This document shows, piece after piece, positions 9,190 to 17,652 of a stretch of DNA of 64,000 nt. The position numbers and the translations under genes are program-made. Source of the stretch: a bacterium BRH_c32 (GTDB lineage: Bacteria > Bacteroidota > Ignavibacteria > Ignavibacteriales > Melioribacteraceae); the NCBI GenBank assembly GCA_001516025.1, contig LOEU01000030.1:62001-126000 (forward strand). Reading direction: 5' to 3'. Every line of letters starts with the position of its first letter. Position 1 is the first letter of the stretch. The notes beneath the pieces were generated by a model. That model made no database searches and had not been told where the DNA came from. It saw nothing but the letters and a program-made list of their open reading frames with translations.

Positions 9190-10022
9190 TGGATGTAAGA
9201 TATTCGCCTGATCAAAAAGGTTTTAAACAATTTTCTACTGATGAACTCCGTCAATCATTTCTGATTGACGGACTCTTTCAGAAAAATAAAATACCAATGG
9301 TATATTCTGATGTTGATCGTTCGATAACAGGATCTGTCGTCCCATCGGGCAAATCTCTAAAATTAGAATCCTCCAAAAAAGAGATGTCTGCGGATTACTT
9401 TTTGGAGAGACGTGAAATTGGTATTATAAACATTGGCGATCCCGGCTCTATATCGATTGACGGTAAGTCATATAAAATGGCATCTCGTGATGGATTGTAT
9501 ATTGGTAAAGGTGCTAAGGAAATTAAATTTAAAAGTAATAATGCGAAAAAACCCGCAAAATATTATTTTGTTAGTTATCCGGCTCATAGAGAATATCCGG
9601 CTGCTCATATTAAATTTACCGATGCTACTCCTCGTCCTCTCGGAACTTTAGAACAGGCTAATAAAAGAACTATATATCAATATATTCATCCCGGAACGAT
9701 CCCCACATGTCAATTGGTAATGGGGCTTACAGAATTAGAACCCGGTTCGGTATGGAATACAATGCCTGCGCATACTCATCAGCGCCGCTCCGAAGTTTAT
9801 CTTTATTTTGATATGAAACCCGATTCATTAGTATTCCATTTATTGGGTACTCCTGAGGAAACTCGCCACATCGTTATGCGTAATGAACAAGCTGTTTTAT
9901 CAACAAGCTGGTCTATGCATTCCGGCTGCGGAACTCAAAGCTATACTTTCATTTGGGCTATGGGCGGGGAGAATCAAGTTTTTGATGATATGGACGCAAT
10001 TTCTATGGATAAATTAAAATAA
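9189..10022 (+). CDS. kduI: 5-dehydro-4-deoxy-D-glucuronate isomerase
   Basis: I place the start at ATG 9189, overlapping the transketolase stop, rather than the upstream in-frame ATG 9177, because the protein then begins MDVRYS like E. coli KduI and has 277 residues against 278. The zinc ligands His195, His197, Glu202 (HTHQRRSE) and His244 (MHSGCG) are all offset by one from the E. coli His196, His198, Glu203 and His245. The enzyme converts 5-keto-4-deoxyuronate, the product of oligogalacturonide lyases, to 2,5-diketo-3-deoxygluconate for KduD, the next gene. Confidence 0.95.
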   Translation: MDVRYSPDQKGFKQFSTDELRQSFLIDGLFQKNKIPMVYSDVDRSITGSVVPSGKSLKLESSKKEMSADYFLERREIGIINIGDPGSISIDGKSYKMASRDGLYIGKGAKEIKFKSNNAKKPAKYYFVSYPAHREYPAAHIKFTDATPRPLGTLEQANKRTIYQYIHPGTIPTCQLVMGLTELEPGSVWNTMPAHTHQRRSEVYLYFDMKPDSLVFHLLGTPEETRHIVMRNEQAVLSTSWSMHSGCGTQSYTFIWAMGGENQVFDDMDAISMDKLK

Positions 10023-10036
10023 TTTCGGGTGAAAAA

Positions 10037-10798
10037 ATGATCTTAGATAAATTTAGATTAGACGGAAAAACAGCAATAGTAACAGGCTCGAATAGAGGCA
10101 TTGGTCAATACTATGCTCTCGCTCTTGCAGAAGCCGGAGCCGATATTATTGGAGTTTCTTATGAAAGTGATTTTACGGAAACTTCTAAATTAATTGAAGC
10201 AACAGGAAGAAAATTTCACTCATATAATAGTGATTTCTCCGATAGAGATTCTGTCTATAAATTTATCTTAGATGTAAAAAAGGATTTTAAACAGATAGAT
10301 ATACTTGTTAATAATGCAGGCACTATTTTAAGAAAACCTGCCGCCGAACATCCTGATGAATATTGGGATAAAGTGATTGATGTAAATCTAAATTCACAAT
10401 TCATTTTAACACGCGAATTTGGAAAAGATATGGTAGAAAGAGGATCGGGTAAAGTTATTTTTATTGCCTCACTTCTTTCTTTCCAAGGCGGTATTACTGT
10501 TCCCGGATATGCTGCATCAAAAGGGGCTATCAAGCAATTAACAATGGCTTTTGCAAATGAATGGGCGGCTAAGGGTGTAAACGTAAATGCAATTGCCCCC
10601 GGATATATTGCCACTGATAATACTAAAGCATTGCGCGAAGACTCCGTAAGAAACAAATCTATATTAGATCGCATTCCCGCAGGCAAGTGGGGTGTACCTG
10701 AAGATTTAATGGGTACAATTGTATTCCTTGCTTCAGCTGCTTCTGATTACTTAAATGGTACCGTCATTACAGTCGATGGCGGTTGGATGGGGAGATAG
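10037..10798 (+). CDS. kduD: 2-dehydro-3-deoxy-D-gluconate 5-dehydrogenase (SDR)
   Basis: 253-residue classical SDR: NAD-binding TGSNRGIG at 16-23, NNAG at 92-95, catalytic Ser145, Tyr158, Lys162 (YAASK). It reduces 2,5-diketo-3-deoxygluconate to KDG, directly after KduI, and its pairing with kduI fixes the assignment. GGGTG lies 7 bp upstream. It is the last gene of the uronate operon; 387 bp without a gene follow. Confidence 0.9.
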   Translation: MILDKFRLDGKTAIVTGSNRGIGQYYALALAEAGADIIGVSYESDFTETSKLIEATGRKFHSYNSDFSDRDSVYKFILDVKKDFKQIDILVNNAGTILRKPAAEHPDEYWDKVIDVNLNSQFILTREFGKDMVERGSGKVIFIASLLSFQGGITVPGYAASKGAIKQLTMAFANEWAAKGVNVNAIAPGYIATDNTKALREDSVRNKSILDRIPAGKWGVPEDLMGTIVFLASAASDYLNGTVITVDGGWMGR

Positions 10799-11185
10799 AA
10801 AGAAGGGATTCTTTGGTTCGATTACACTAAATCAATAATAACATGCTAGATTTCAAAAATATAAAAATTGCTATCATAGATTTTTATCCATGCCTACCAA
10901 AGTGAGAGTAACAAAGAACTAAAGCATTCCTATTTATAACTTTCACTTATTTTAATCCAATAATCTTATTCTGGTATACTAATTAAAATTTTCTCACGTA
11001 ACACCACTAGGATTTGATTTTTGAATTTTGTTTCTAATCCATATTTCTTGATGTAAGTTTTTAAAGATTATTTCCCAAAATAAAAAAATCGAATTGTGAT
11101 ATTTTCCACAGAAATAAAAAAAATATTGACATCATTATAAAAAATAAGTTATTTTTGAACCGTGATTCATTAATAAAAGGTAGTT
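10799..11185. other. Gene-free stretch between the uronate operon and the efflux operon
   Basis: 387 bp with stops in every frame and no convincing small gene. I see no strong terminator hairpin after kduD. The right end carries the promoter of the TolC operon (11126-11157) and an AAAAGG ribosome site before 11186. Confidence 0.6.
11126..11157 (+). promoter_or_regulatory. Promoter of the TolC/HlyD/ABC-2 operon
   Basis: TTGACA at 11126-11131 and TATTTTTG at 11150-11157, an exact fit to the Bacteroidota -7 consensus TAnnTTTG with 21 bp after the -33 TTG. It ends 28 bp before the ATG at 11186. This is the clearest housekeeping-type promoter I see in the window. Confidence 0.6.
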
Positions 11186-12742
11186 ATGAAGATTTTAAGA
11201 TTCTTTGTGATATCTATTCTGGCAGTGAGTTTTGTAAATGCTCAAAATAATAATACAATTAATTTTTATCCTGAAGGTAAAAGTATAGATAAAATTTCTT
11301 ATTCAGTTGTACACCCAAGTGATAACTCAATAAAAAATATTACATTATCACTAAAAGATGCAATTGAGATTTCGCAAAAAAATAGTGATAAGATTAAACA
11401 ATTTGAAATGAGATTGAGACAGAAAGAAGATGAGAATCTTGCTGCATGGGGAAATTTTCTCCCATCTATCGATCTTGAATGGAAATATACTCATCTCAAT
11501 GATCCGCTCTCAATCGATCTCGATCCGATTAGACAAGTAATCATTCAAATGCAATCGAGTAATCAAGCCGAGTTTACTAATATCTATGGTTTGCTTTCGG
11601 GCAGACCCGCTTTAACAGTCGACCAAAAAAATCTTGTTGCTTCCGCAGCATCGGCTCATTTGAATGATTTATTGCCACCATTTTCAGAAACACTAAAAAA
11701 ACAAGATTTTAAGACAGCTGCTTTTATAGGAATTCAGCCCTTATTCGTAGGCGGTAAATTAATTGCAGCGAAAAAATATGCTGCTTCCGAAGAAGAATAT
11801 TCACGTTTAGAATTGACTAAAATAAAAAATGAAGTAACCAACGAAACAATAAAATATTATCTGCAAACAATTCTTATGCTAGAAGTAGTTAAAACAAGAA
11901 TTGATCTACTTAATGGTATTAGATTACACAGAGACGATGCTAAAAAATTATTTGATGAAGGATTAATAGCGAACTATCATTTATTGCGTGCAGAAGTTGC
12001 AGTATCAGAAGCTGAAAGAAACCTCACAAAAGACCGGAATTCATTTAATACCTTAATGGTCGCATTAAAAATTAATCTCGGAATAAATTCTGAAGAGGAA
12101 ATAAATCTTTCTGATTCTTTAGTTTATTCTGAAATCAAAGATAGTTTGAAACAATTGATCGATAATGCAATCGCTAACAATCCTTTATTAAAAATGATCA
12201 GTCAGAAGAGGATTGCAGCAGAACAAAAATATAATTCTGCCAGAAGTGAATTTTTACCAAAAGTTGCTGCATTCGCACGATACGATTTATATCCTGAATA
12301 CCTCTCTGCATTAGAACCTCGCTGGGCTGTTGGTGTCTCCGCTCAGATTAATATATTCCATGGATTCAAAGATTATCTTAATCTTCAATCAGCCGATAAA
12401 CTGGAAGATGAAGTACGTTACTTAGAAACAGATGCAATAAAAAAAGTTACTCTTCAGATGACTAATTACTATAACAATCTAATGACTGCATCCTCAGATT
12501 ATAAGAAACTAAATTCTACTCTTAATCTAGCAGATGAAAATCTAAGACAGAATGATAAAAGATTTAATAGTGGGCTTGGTACTTCATTAGAAGTAATAGA
12601 CGCTCAATTATCACTTCAAAAAGTAAAATTAGATCGCCTTTCATCCCTTTATACTTATTTCAGTACTATGAGCGAAATATATACATCAAATAATAATATA
12701 GATGAATTAATAAGAATTTGGAATATAGGAGTAAGTAAATAA
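11186..12742 (+). CDS. TolC-family outer membrane efflux protein
   Basis: 518 residues with a signal peptide (cleavage near VNAQ, residue 20). The body shows the two-fold TolC repeat of long amphipathic helices: LSLKDAIEISQKNSD (about 55-70), a leader into the first coiled-coil pair, and a second copy ending FNSGLGTSLEVIDAQLSLQKVK (about 460-480). An extra region of about 60 residues (100-170) precedes the first coil. TolC proteins form the outer-membrane/periplasmic channel of tripartite exporters; the adaptor gene starts 2 bp after its stop. Confidence 0.9.
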   Translation: MKILRFFVISILAVSFVNAQNNNTINFYPEGKSIDKISYSVVHPSDNSIKNITLSLKDAIEISQKNSDKIKQFEMRLRQKEDENLAAWGNFLPSIDLEWKYTHLNDPLSIDLDPIRQVIIQMQSSNQAEFTNIYGLLSGRPALTVDQKNLVASAASAHLNDLLPPFSETLKKQDFKTAAFIGIQPLFVGGKLIAAKKYAASEEEYSRLELTKIKNEVTNETIKYYLQTILMLEVVKTRIDLLNGIRLHRDDAKKLFDEGLIANYHLLRAEVAVSEAERNLTKDRNSFNTLMVALKINLGINSEEEINLSDSLVYSEIKDSLKQLIDNAIANNPLLKMISQKRIAAEQKYNSARSEFLPKVAAFARYDLYPEYLSALEPRWAVGVSAQINIFHGFKDYLNLQSADKLEDEVRYLETDAIKKVTLQMTNYYNNLMTASSDYKKLNSTLNLADENLRQNDKRFNSGLGTSLEVIDAQLSLQKVKLDRLSSLYTYFSTMSEIYTSNNNIDELIRIWNIGVSK

Positions 12743-12744
12743 AA

Positions 12745-13716
12745 ATGAAGAAAGAATATATAATACTTTCGATACCCGTAACTTTAATAATTGGTGCTAT
12801 TCTGTTTTTACTGTTTAAATCACCTGATAGAGAAAATAGTATTCAAGGTATTGTTGAGACTATTGAGATTGATGTAGCATCAAAAATTCCGGGGAGAGTC
12901 TCAGAGATTTTAGTGAAGGAAGGTGATAAAATTTCTAAAGGAGAAATATTGGCTCGTCTGGAATCAAAAGAGATGACAGCAAAACTTGAACAAGCTAAAG
13001 GAATGTTTCAAGCCGCATCAGAAAAATACAATATGGCAAAAAAGGGTGCTCGTGAAGAAGAAAAGCGAGGCGCTCAAAAACTTTATCAACAAGCAAAATA
13101 TCAATTTGATTATGCTTCTACTACTTGGAATCGATTCCAAAAACTCTTTGCAGAAAAAGTTATCTCAACTCAAGAAAAAGATGAAATGGAATTCAAATTT
13201 AATGCTGCACGTGAGCAGATGGAAGCTGCAAAAGCAAAATATGATATGGCTCTTAATGGTGCTCGTCCGGAAGAAATTATTGCTGCTCAAGGATTGATGC
13301 ATCAAGCCGCAAATGGAGTTAAAGAAACGGAGGCTTATTTTAGTGAATTGGAAATTAAAGCTCCAGCAGATGGCGAACTTTCTAAACTGATTGTGGATAA
13401 TGGTGAAATCGTTTCTAGTGGCTATCCTGTTGCAACTATCATTAACCCAAATGAATATTATGTAGTTCTTCAAGTACGCGAAGATTATTTAAGCAATTTT
13501 GAAATGAATAAAATTTTCAAAGGGGTTATTAAAGCAGGTAATAAAAAGGAAAAATTTCAAGTCTATTTTATCGCTCCAATGGGTGATTTTGCTTCTTGGA
13601 AACCAACTAATCAAAAAGGAGATTTCGATTTAAAAACTTTTGAGGTAAGATTAAAACCGTTGAATAAAATTAGCTCTTTGCGCCCCGGTATGTCAGTTAA
13701 TATTGAGTTAAACTAA
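12745..13716 (+). CDS. HlyD/EmrA-type periplasmic adaptor
   Basis: 323 residues: one N-terminal membrane anchor (residues 5-24), a lipoyl half-motif (IDVASKIPGRVSEILVKEGD), a coiled-coil hairpin with two near-identical turns (KYNMAKKGAREEE and KYDMALNGARPEE), and the second lipoyl half (IKAPADGELSKLIV). This is the YbhG/YhiI-like adaptor that joins ABC-2 exporters to TolC. It lies between the TolC and permease genes with spacings of 2 and 5 bp. Confidence 0.9.
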   Translation: MKKEYIILSIPVTLIIGAILFLLFKSPDRENSIQGIVETIEIDVASKIPGRVSEILVKEGDKISKGEILARLESKEMTAKLEQAKGMFQAASEKYNMAKKGAREEEKRGAQKLYQQAKYQFDYASTTWNRFQKLFAEKVISTQEKDEMEFKFNAAREQMEAAKAKYDMALNGARPEEIIAAQGLMHQAANGVKETEAYFSELEIKAPADGELSKLIVDNGEIVSSGYPVATIINPNEYYVVLQVREDYLSNFEMNKIFKGVIKAGNKKEKFQVYFIAPMGDFASWKPTNQKGDFDLKTFEVRLKPLNKISSLRPGMSVNIELN

Positions 13717-13721
13717 TTTCA

Positions 13722-14888
13722 ATGTTCATAAATAGCAAAATATCTCGGATAGCTAAAAGAGAATTTAGGAGAATATTAGAAAGAAAAACCCTTTATATTC
13801 TAATAGTTGTTCTTCCAATATTTATCTATCTACTTATTGGTTCGATTTATAAAAATGAAATTATGAGAGAACTTCCTATGGCGGTTATCGATTACGACCA
13901 TAGCCAATTATCTCGAACGGCAATTCAAATGTTTGAATCCTCAGGTTCAATTGCAATTAAGGAATATCTAGTTTCACCCGATGAAATTAAAAGTGAATTT
14001 AGAAAAGGGAAAATTCAAGGGGCTCTTGTAATTCCTTATAACTTTGAAAAAGATACAAAATCAGGCAAACAAACTTCTATTACAGTTTATAAAAATTCTT
14101 CTAACGTAATTGTCGGAAGTCTTCTCCTAAAAGAAGCATCAACAATTATCAAAACAATTTCGGTCGGGGTTCAGCTTAAAAAAATTCAGTCTTCGGGTAA
14201 GACAAGAGAAGAAGCAATGAATATAATTATGCCGATTAAGCTCGATACACATTCATTATATAATCCGAATTATAGTTATATAAATTATTTTGTGCCCGGA
14301 CTCGTAACGTTTATTCTTCAGATGATGATTATGATAGCATCCGTCCTTATCATAAGTTCTGAATTTGCTCATGAAACGTTTGGCGAAGTAATAGAATTAT
14401 CCGCCGGTAGTGAAATATCGATATTATTTGGTAAAGCAATTCCGCATATATTAATTAATAGTGCATCTGCATTTTTGATTGTCGGAATTATTTTCCCGCT
14501 GTTTGGTGTAATCGTCAATGGGAGCTATTTCTTAATTTTATCACTCTTTATTTTATTCATAATCGTCTGCGTAATGTTTGGTGTGTTGATATCTAGTTTA
14601 TTCAAAGATCAATTTATGGCGACAGAAGTAGCCGTATTTATAAATACTCCCGGATTTATTTTCAGTGGATTTACTTTCCCTTTATGGGGTATGCCGGTAA
14701 TTCATAATATTTTTGGAAATATGATGCCCTATACTCACTTCCTTTCTGCCTTTATAAAACTTTCACAGATGGATACAGGGTTATTCGCAGTTAAATATGA
14801 CTTAATAATTCTCATTTCCTTTTTAATAATTTCCATAGTAGTAAGTTTATTCATGATTAGAATGCGCGTAAGAAAATATGAAAATTAG
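13722..14888 (+). CDS. ABC-2 type exporter permease (first)
   Basis: 388 residues: one N-terminal transmembrane helix (about 26-44), a large periplasmic domain (45-185, with AVIDYDHSQLSR), then five hydrophobic helices from about 195 to the end. This is the ABC2_membrane_3 layout of YbhS/YhhJ permeases. Its last 11 bp overlap the second permease gene, which has the same plan, suggesting a heterodimer. No ATP-binding gene is present in the operon. Confidence 0.87.
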   Translation: MFINSKISRIAKREFRRILERKTLYILIVVLPIFIYLLIGSIYKNEIMRELPMAVIDYDHSQLSRTAIQMFESSGSIAIKEYLVSPDEIKSEFRKGKIQGALVIPYNFEKDTKSGKQTSITVYKNSSNVIVGSLLLKEASTIIKTISVGVQLKKIQSSGKTREEAMNIIMPIKLDTHSLYNPNYSYINYFVPGLVTFILQMMIMIASVLIISSEFAHETFGEVIELSAGSEISILFGKAIPHILINSASAFLIVGIIFPLFGVIVNGSYFLILSLFILFIIVCVMFGVLISSLFKDQFMATEVAVFINTPGFIFSGFTFPLWGMPVIHNIFGNMMPYTHFLSAFIKLSQMDTGLFAVKYDLIILISFLIISIVVSLFMIRMRVRKYEN

Positions 14889-16053
14889 ATTGAATATATT
14901 ATTTGAATTATTGAAAAGAGAGATCCGCATCATCCTCAAAGATAAAGATATCTTTATGGTAATATTAATTGCACCATTATTCTATTCCTTTTTTTATGGC
15001 TCTATCTATTTAAATAAATCTGAAAATAGTATTCCTTTTGCAGTTGTCGATTATGATAATTCTATCTCATCTCAAAAACTAATTCGTATGTTGGATGCCA
15101 CTTCAATGATCGAAGTAAAAGAAATTATATCAGATCCTCGGAGAGCACAAATTGAGTTAGAAGCAGGAAATATTTCCGGTTATCTGCTGGTCCCTAAAAA
15201 TTTTGAAAGTTCTATAAAAAGTAAAACAGGTGTGGTACTTAATTCATATTTAAATACTACCCGTTTTTTGGTCTCGAATGATCTTAATAAGGCAGTCAAT
15301 GAGACAGTAGCCGCTTTTAATAAATCGCTTACACTAAAATATTATTATACAAAAGGTATAAATCAAGAAGCAGCTCAAACTTATTTAGAGCCTGTGGCTA
15401 CTGATATCAGAAGTATGTTTAATACAACCGATTCTTATGGTGATTTTTTAGTTCCGGCAATACTGATATTAATTTTGCAGCAAACACTATTTTTCGGACT
15501 AGCTGAAAGTATTGCAAAAGAAAACGAATTTAATACGCTTCGTGATTATTTTTCATTAGCAAAGAATAAAATCAATCTTATCATTCACGGTAAGAGTATA
15601 TTCTATCTTGTTATTTCTTCTGCTTATGCATTATTTTTCTTTACGATAGTCTATTCGGTTTTTAATGTCCCCTTTAACGGTAGTGCATTAGTTTTTGCTT
15701 CAATTACATTGCTACTTCTTTTAACTGTAATTTATTATTCTCTCTTTGTAGCTTCATTCTTTAAAAGGAAAATATTAGCGCTGCAATTTCTTACTCTTAC
15801 TTCGTACCCTATATTTTTAATTTCAGGTTATAGTTGGCGGTTAGATTCAATGCCGTTATTGGTAAAATGGATTGCTAATTTAATTCCGAGCACTCCATTT
15901 TATAGTGCTTTTGTTCGTATTGTTCAGATGGGTGCAGGATTTAATGATATAATTCCCGAAATAGTTCACCTTCTTATTCTTTTTGCCGTTTCCTATCTGG
16001 CACTTTATTTCAGAATTATAGCTATGAAAAAATCTTTCTCAAGTGATTTATAA
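14878..16053 (+). CDS. ABC-2 type exporter permease (second)
   Basis: 391 residues with the same plan as the preceding permease (N-terminal helix 24-43, periplasmic AVVDYDNSISSQ, then the C-terminal helix bundle), so the pair looks like an old duplication. The start ATG is inside the upstream gene. Its 3' end overlaps by 32 bp the end of the convergent glycosyltransferase gene. The pair would form the inner-membrane part of a TolC-linked exporter; the substrate is unknown. Confidence 0.87.
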   Translation: MKIRLNILFELLKREIRIILKDKDIFMVILIAPLFYSFFYGSIYLNKSENSIPFAVVDYDNSISSQKLIRMLDATSMIEVKEIISDPRRAQIELEAGNISGYLLVPKNFESSIKSKTGVVLNSYLNTTRFLVSNDLNKAVNETVAAFNKSLTLKYYYTKGINQEAAQTYLEPVATDIRSMFNTTDSYGDFLVPAILILILQQTLFFGLAESIAKENEFNTLRDYFSLAKNKINLIIHGKSIFYLVISSAYALFFFTIVYSVFNVPFNGSALVFASITLLLLLTVIYYSLFVASFFKRKILALQFLTLTSYPIFLISGYSWRLDSMPLLVKWIANLIPSTPFYSAFVRIVQMGAGFNDIIPEIVHLLILFAVSYLALYFRIIAMKKSFSSDL

Positions 16054-17332
16054 AATATGGTTTTCTTATTCCCCGCCTCATCTCTATAATTAAAAATACT
16101 ATAACGGGTAGATACTCGAAAAAGACTAACAGCTTAAATTCTATCCATACCCCTAAATTTTTATATATTAGCATAGTAATTGAAGATACACAAATGGTAG
16201 TGGCAAAAATAATTCCGCTCCATTTTGGAACAAATGGTAATATTACCACCAGCCATAATACATACCATGGATGTACTACCGGTGAAAAAATTAAAAGTAA
16301 GATGACAGAAAAATACAATTTATCTTTTAGCTCATAATTTGCAAATAACAGTATTAGGTAAGAAACAAGGAATAAACCACCTGAAATCATTCTTGATTCT
16401 TGGTTCTCTCTTAATATCATATTTATAATATCAAAAACAAATCCGTTATACATCCAATTTTTAGAAAAAAGAATGAGCGCTTTAAATGGATTCGCATTAA
16501 TGATATAAGGGATAAAAAGAATTGCAGTTACTGCAATTGGAATAATAATTGATTTTAATCTTTTTTTTAGAGTTTCTTCATGCATAAATAATATTGGGAG
16601 AAATAATCCGATTGTTGGTTTTATTGCAATTGATAGTCCAAGTGCAATAAAAGCTCCAAATTTTTTATTGCCAAAATAGAGATAGAAAAATAGAGCCGTA
16701 AAAAAAATTCCAAAAATATCGACATGCGAATCGATAATAAATTGAAAAATCGGGAGCGGAGATAAAACATATAATAAAGCATATTTTATCGAAATATTAT
16801 TTTCAGTCAAATATTTATAAATTATTAAAATCGTCCCAAGCTCAAAAAGAATAATTAAGAGTTTAATTCCTATTATTGATTCCCCCCCTATCAAATATGC
16901 GATAAAAAATAATATTTCGCTTAATGGGAAATAGATTGTGGGCATATTAGGAAAATTAATAAGAGAAGGAAGTGTAGTAGTATGAAGAAAATTGAGAGCC
17001 GAATTATTTGGTTCATATAAGTATGGATTTATCCCATTTGCTTGGACTTTCCCATCCCATATATATCTGAATACATCATCAGAGCCAATCGGATTCAATT
17101 CTAAAAGCAGTACCCTAAAAATTATTCCGATACCAAATAAAAATAAAAGACGTCTAAACTCAAACTTGCCCCTAAGGATTAGCCAAGCTATAATTAAATA
17201 AAAAAGAGAAGTAATTATAAATATATAAGTATAATAATAGATATTATTCGAGCCGTTTAGCCGCATCACAAGCAGTGAAACAGACATCAATAACACTAAA
17301 ATATATAAATATAATTTTTCTCTTTTTATCAT
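16022..17332 (-). CDS. GT-C fold membrane glycosyltransferase (GT87/DUF2029-like)
   Basis: 436 residues, about 11-12 hydrophobic helices. The first periplasmic loop carries NPIGSDDVFRYIWDGKV (about residues 80-96); the DD pair in this loop is the acidic catalytic motif of polyprenol-phosphate-sugar dependent GT-C enzymes such as mannosyltransferases. No soluble domain. It is transcribed alone, convergent to the exporter operon and divergent from the symporter gene. Donor and acceptor cannot be deduced. Confidence 0.7.
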   Translation of the reverse strand: MIKREKLYLYILVLLMSVSLLVMRLNGSNNIYYYTYIFIITSLFYLIIAWLILRGKFEFRRLLFLFGIGIIFRVLLLELNPIGSDDVFRYIWDGKVQANGINPYLYEPNNSALNFLHTTTLPSLINFPNMPTIYFPLSEILFFIAYLIGGESIIGIKLLIILFELGTILIIYKYLTENNISIKYALLYVLSPLPIFQFIIDSHVDIFGIFFTALFFYLYFGNKKFGAFIALGLSIAIKPTIGLFLPILFMHEETLKKRLKSIIIPIAVTAILFIPYIINANPFKALILFSKNWMYNGFVFDIINMILRENQESRMISGGLFLVSYLILLFANYELKDKLYFSVILLLIFSPVVHPWYVLWLVVILPFVPKWSGIIFATTICVSSITMLIYKNLGVWIEFKLLVFFEYLPVIVFLIIEMRRGIRKPYFINHLRKIFS

Positions 17333-17590
17333 AACTGCAAATTATTTTAATGCAATTATAGTTTAATTTTCATCTCATTTCCAATGTATTTAATTTCTTA
17401 TCTGTCTCGATTGAATTTTTCTTTTCTGAACGAGTTTATTAAATTCAGTTCCTTTAAAAATTTGCATGTCCAAACCCATCTCTTTCCTAGAGGGAGAAAA
17501 AAAATCACTTATCAATTTCATAATATTTATTAAAATGATAAAACCATTATTGCCGAAAATAGGGAAATAACCAATATTTACACTGAATTA

Positions 17591-17631
17591 TCTTATTTAG
17601 AAAATGGCATTATTTATGCAACTAAATAAGA
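17591..17631. repeat. Inverted repeat bracketing the sigma-54-like element
   Basis: Perfect 10-bp arms TCTTATTTAG (17591-17600) and CTAAATAAGA (17622-17631) separated by 21 bp. The -24/-12 element lies exactly between the arms, and the right arm covers the predicted transcription start. It could be an operator or a hairpin in the leader of the symporter mRNA. No other copy was noticed in the window. Confidence 0.55.
17605..17620 (+). promoter_or_regulatory. Sigma-54-type -24/-12 promoter for the symporter-GH130 operon
   Basis: TGGCATTATTTATGCA: the invariant GG (17606-17607) and GC (17618-17619) have the required 10 bp between them, and 5 of 5 bases of the -24 core TGGCA match; the -12 core reads ATGC instead of TTGC. 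The predicted start is near 17630, giving a leader of about 22 bases before ATG 17653. An NtrC-type activator is encoded 6 kb downstream in the same locus. Confidence 0.6.
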
Positions 17632-17652
17632 AAATCAAAATTCTGGCTAACT

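Larger units (their letters stand above)
17333..17652. other. 320-bp divergent intergenic region with a sigma-54-type promoter
   Basis: No gene fits here. The right end contains the -24/-12 element at 17605-17620 bracketed by an inverted repeat. The 230 bp upstream would be the expected place for an activator's enhancer sites; I see no clear repeated binding motif there by eye. Confidence 0.6.

Noticed and set aside
10255-10686. 143-codon minus-strand open frame opposite kduD
   Set aside because: It lies wholly inside kduD, which has full SDR motifs, and the antisense product has no recognisable domain or ribosome site; a coding shadow.
16022-16053. 32-bp overlap of convergent permease and glycosyltransferase genes as evidence of a truncated gene
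   Set aside because: Both products keep their expected C-terminal helices, so this is simply a tight convergent junction.
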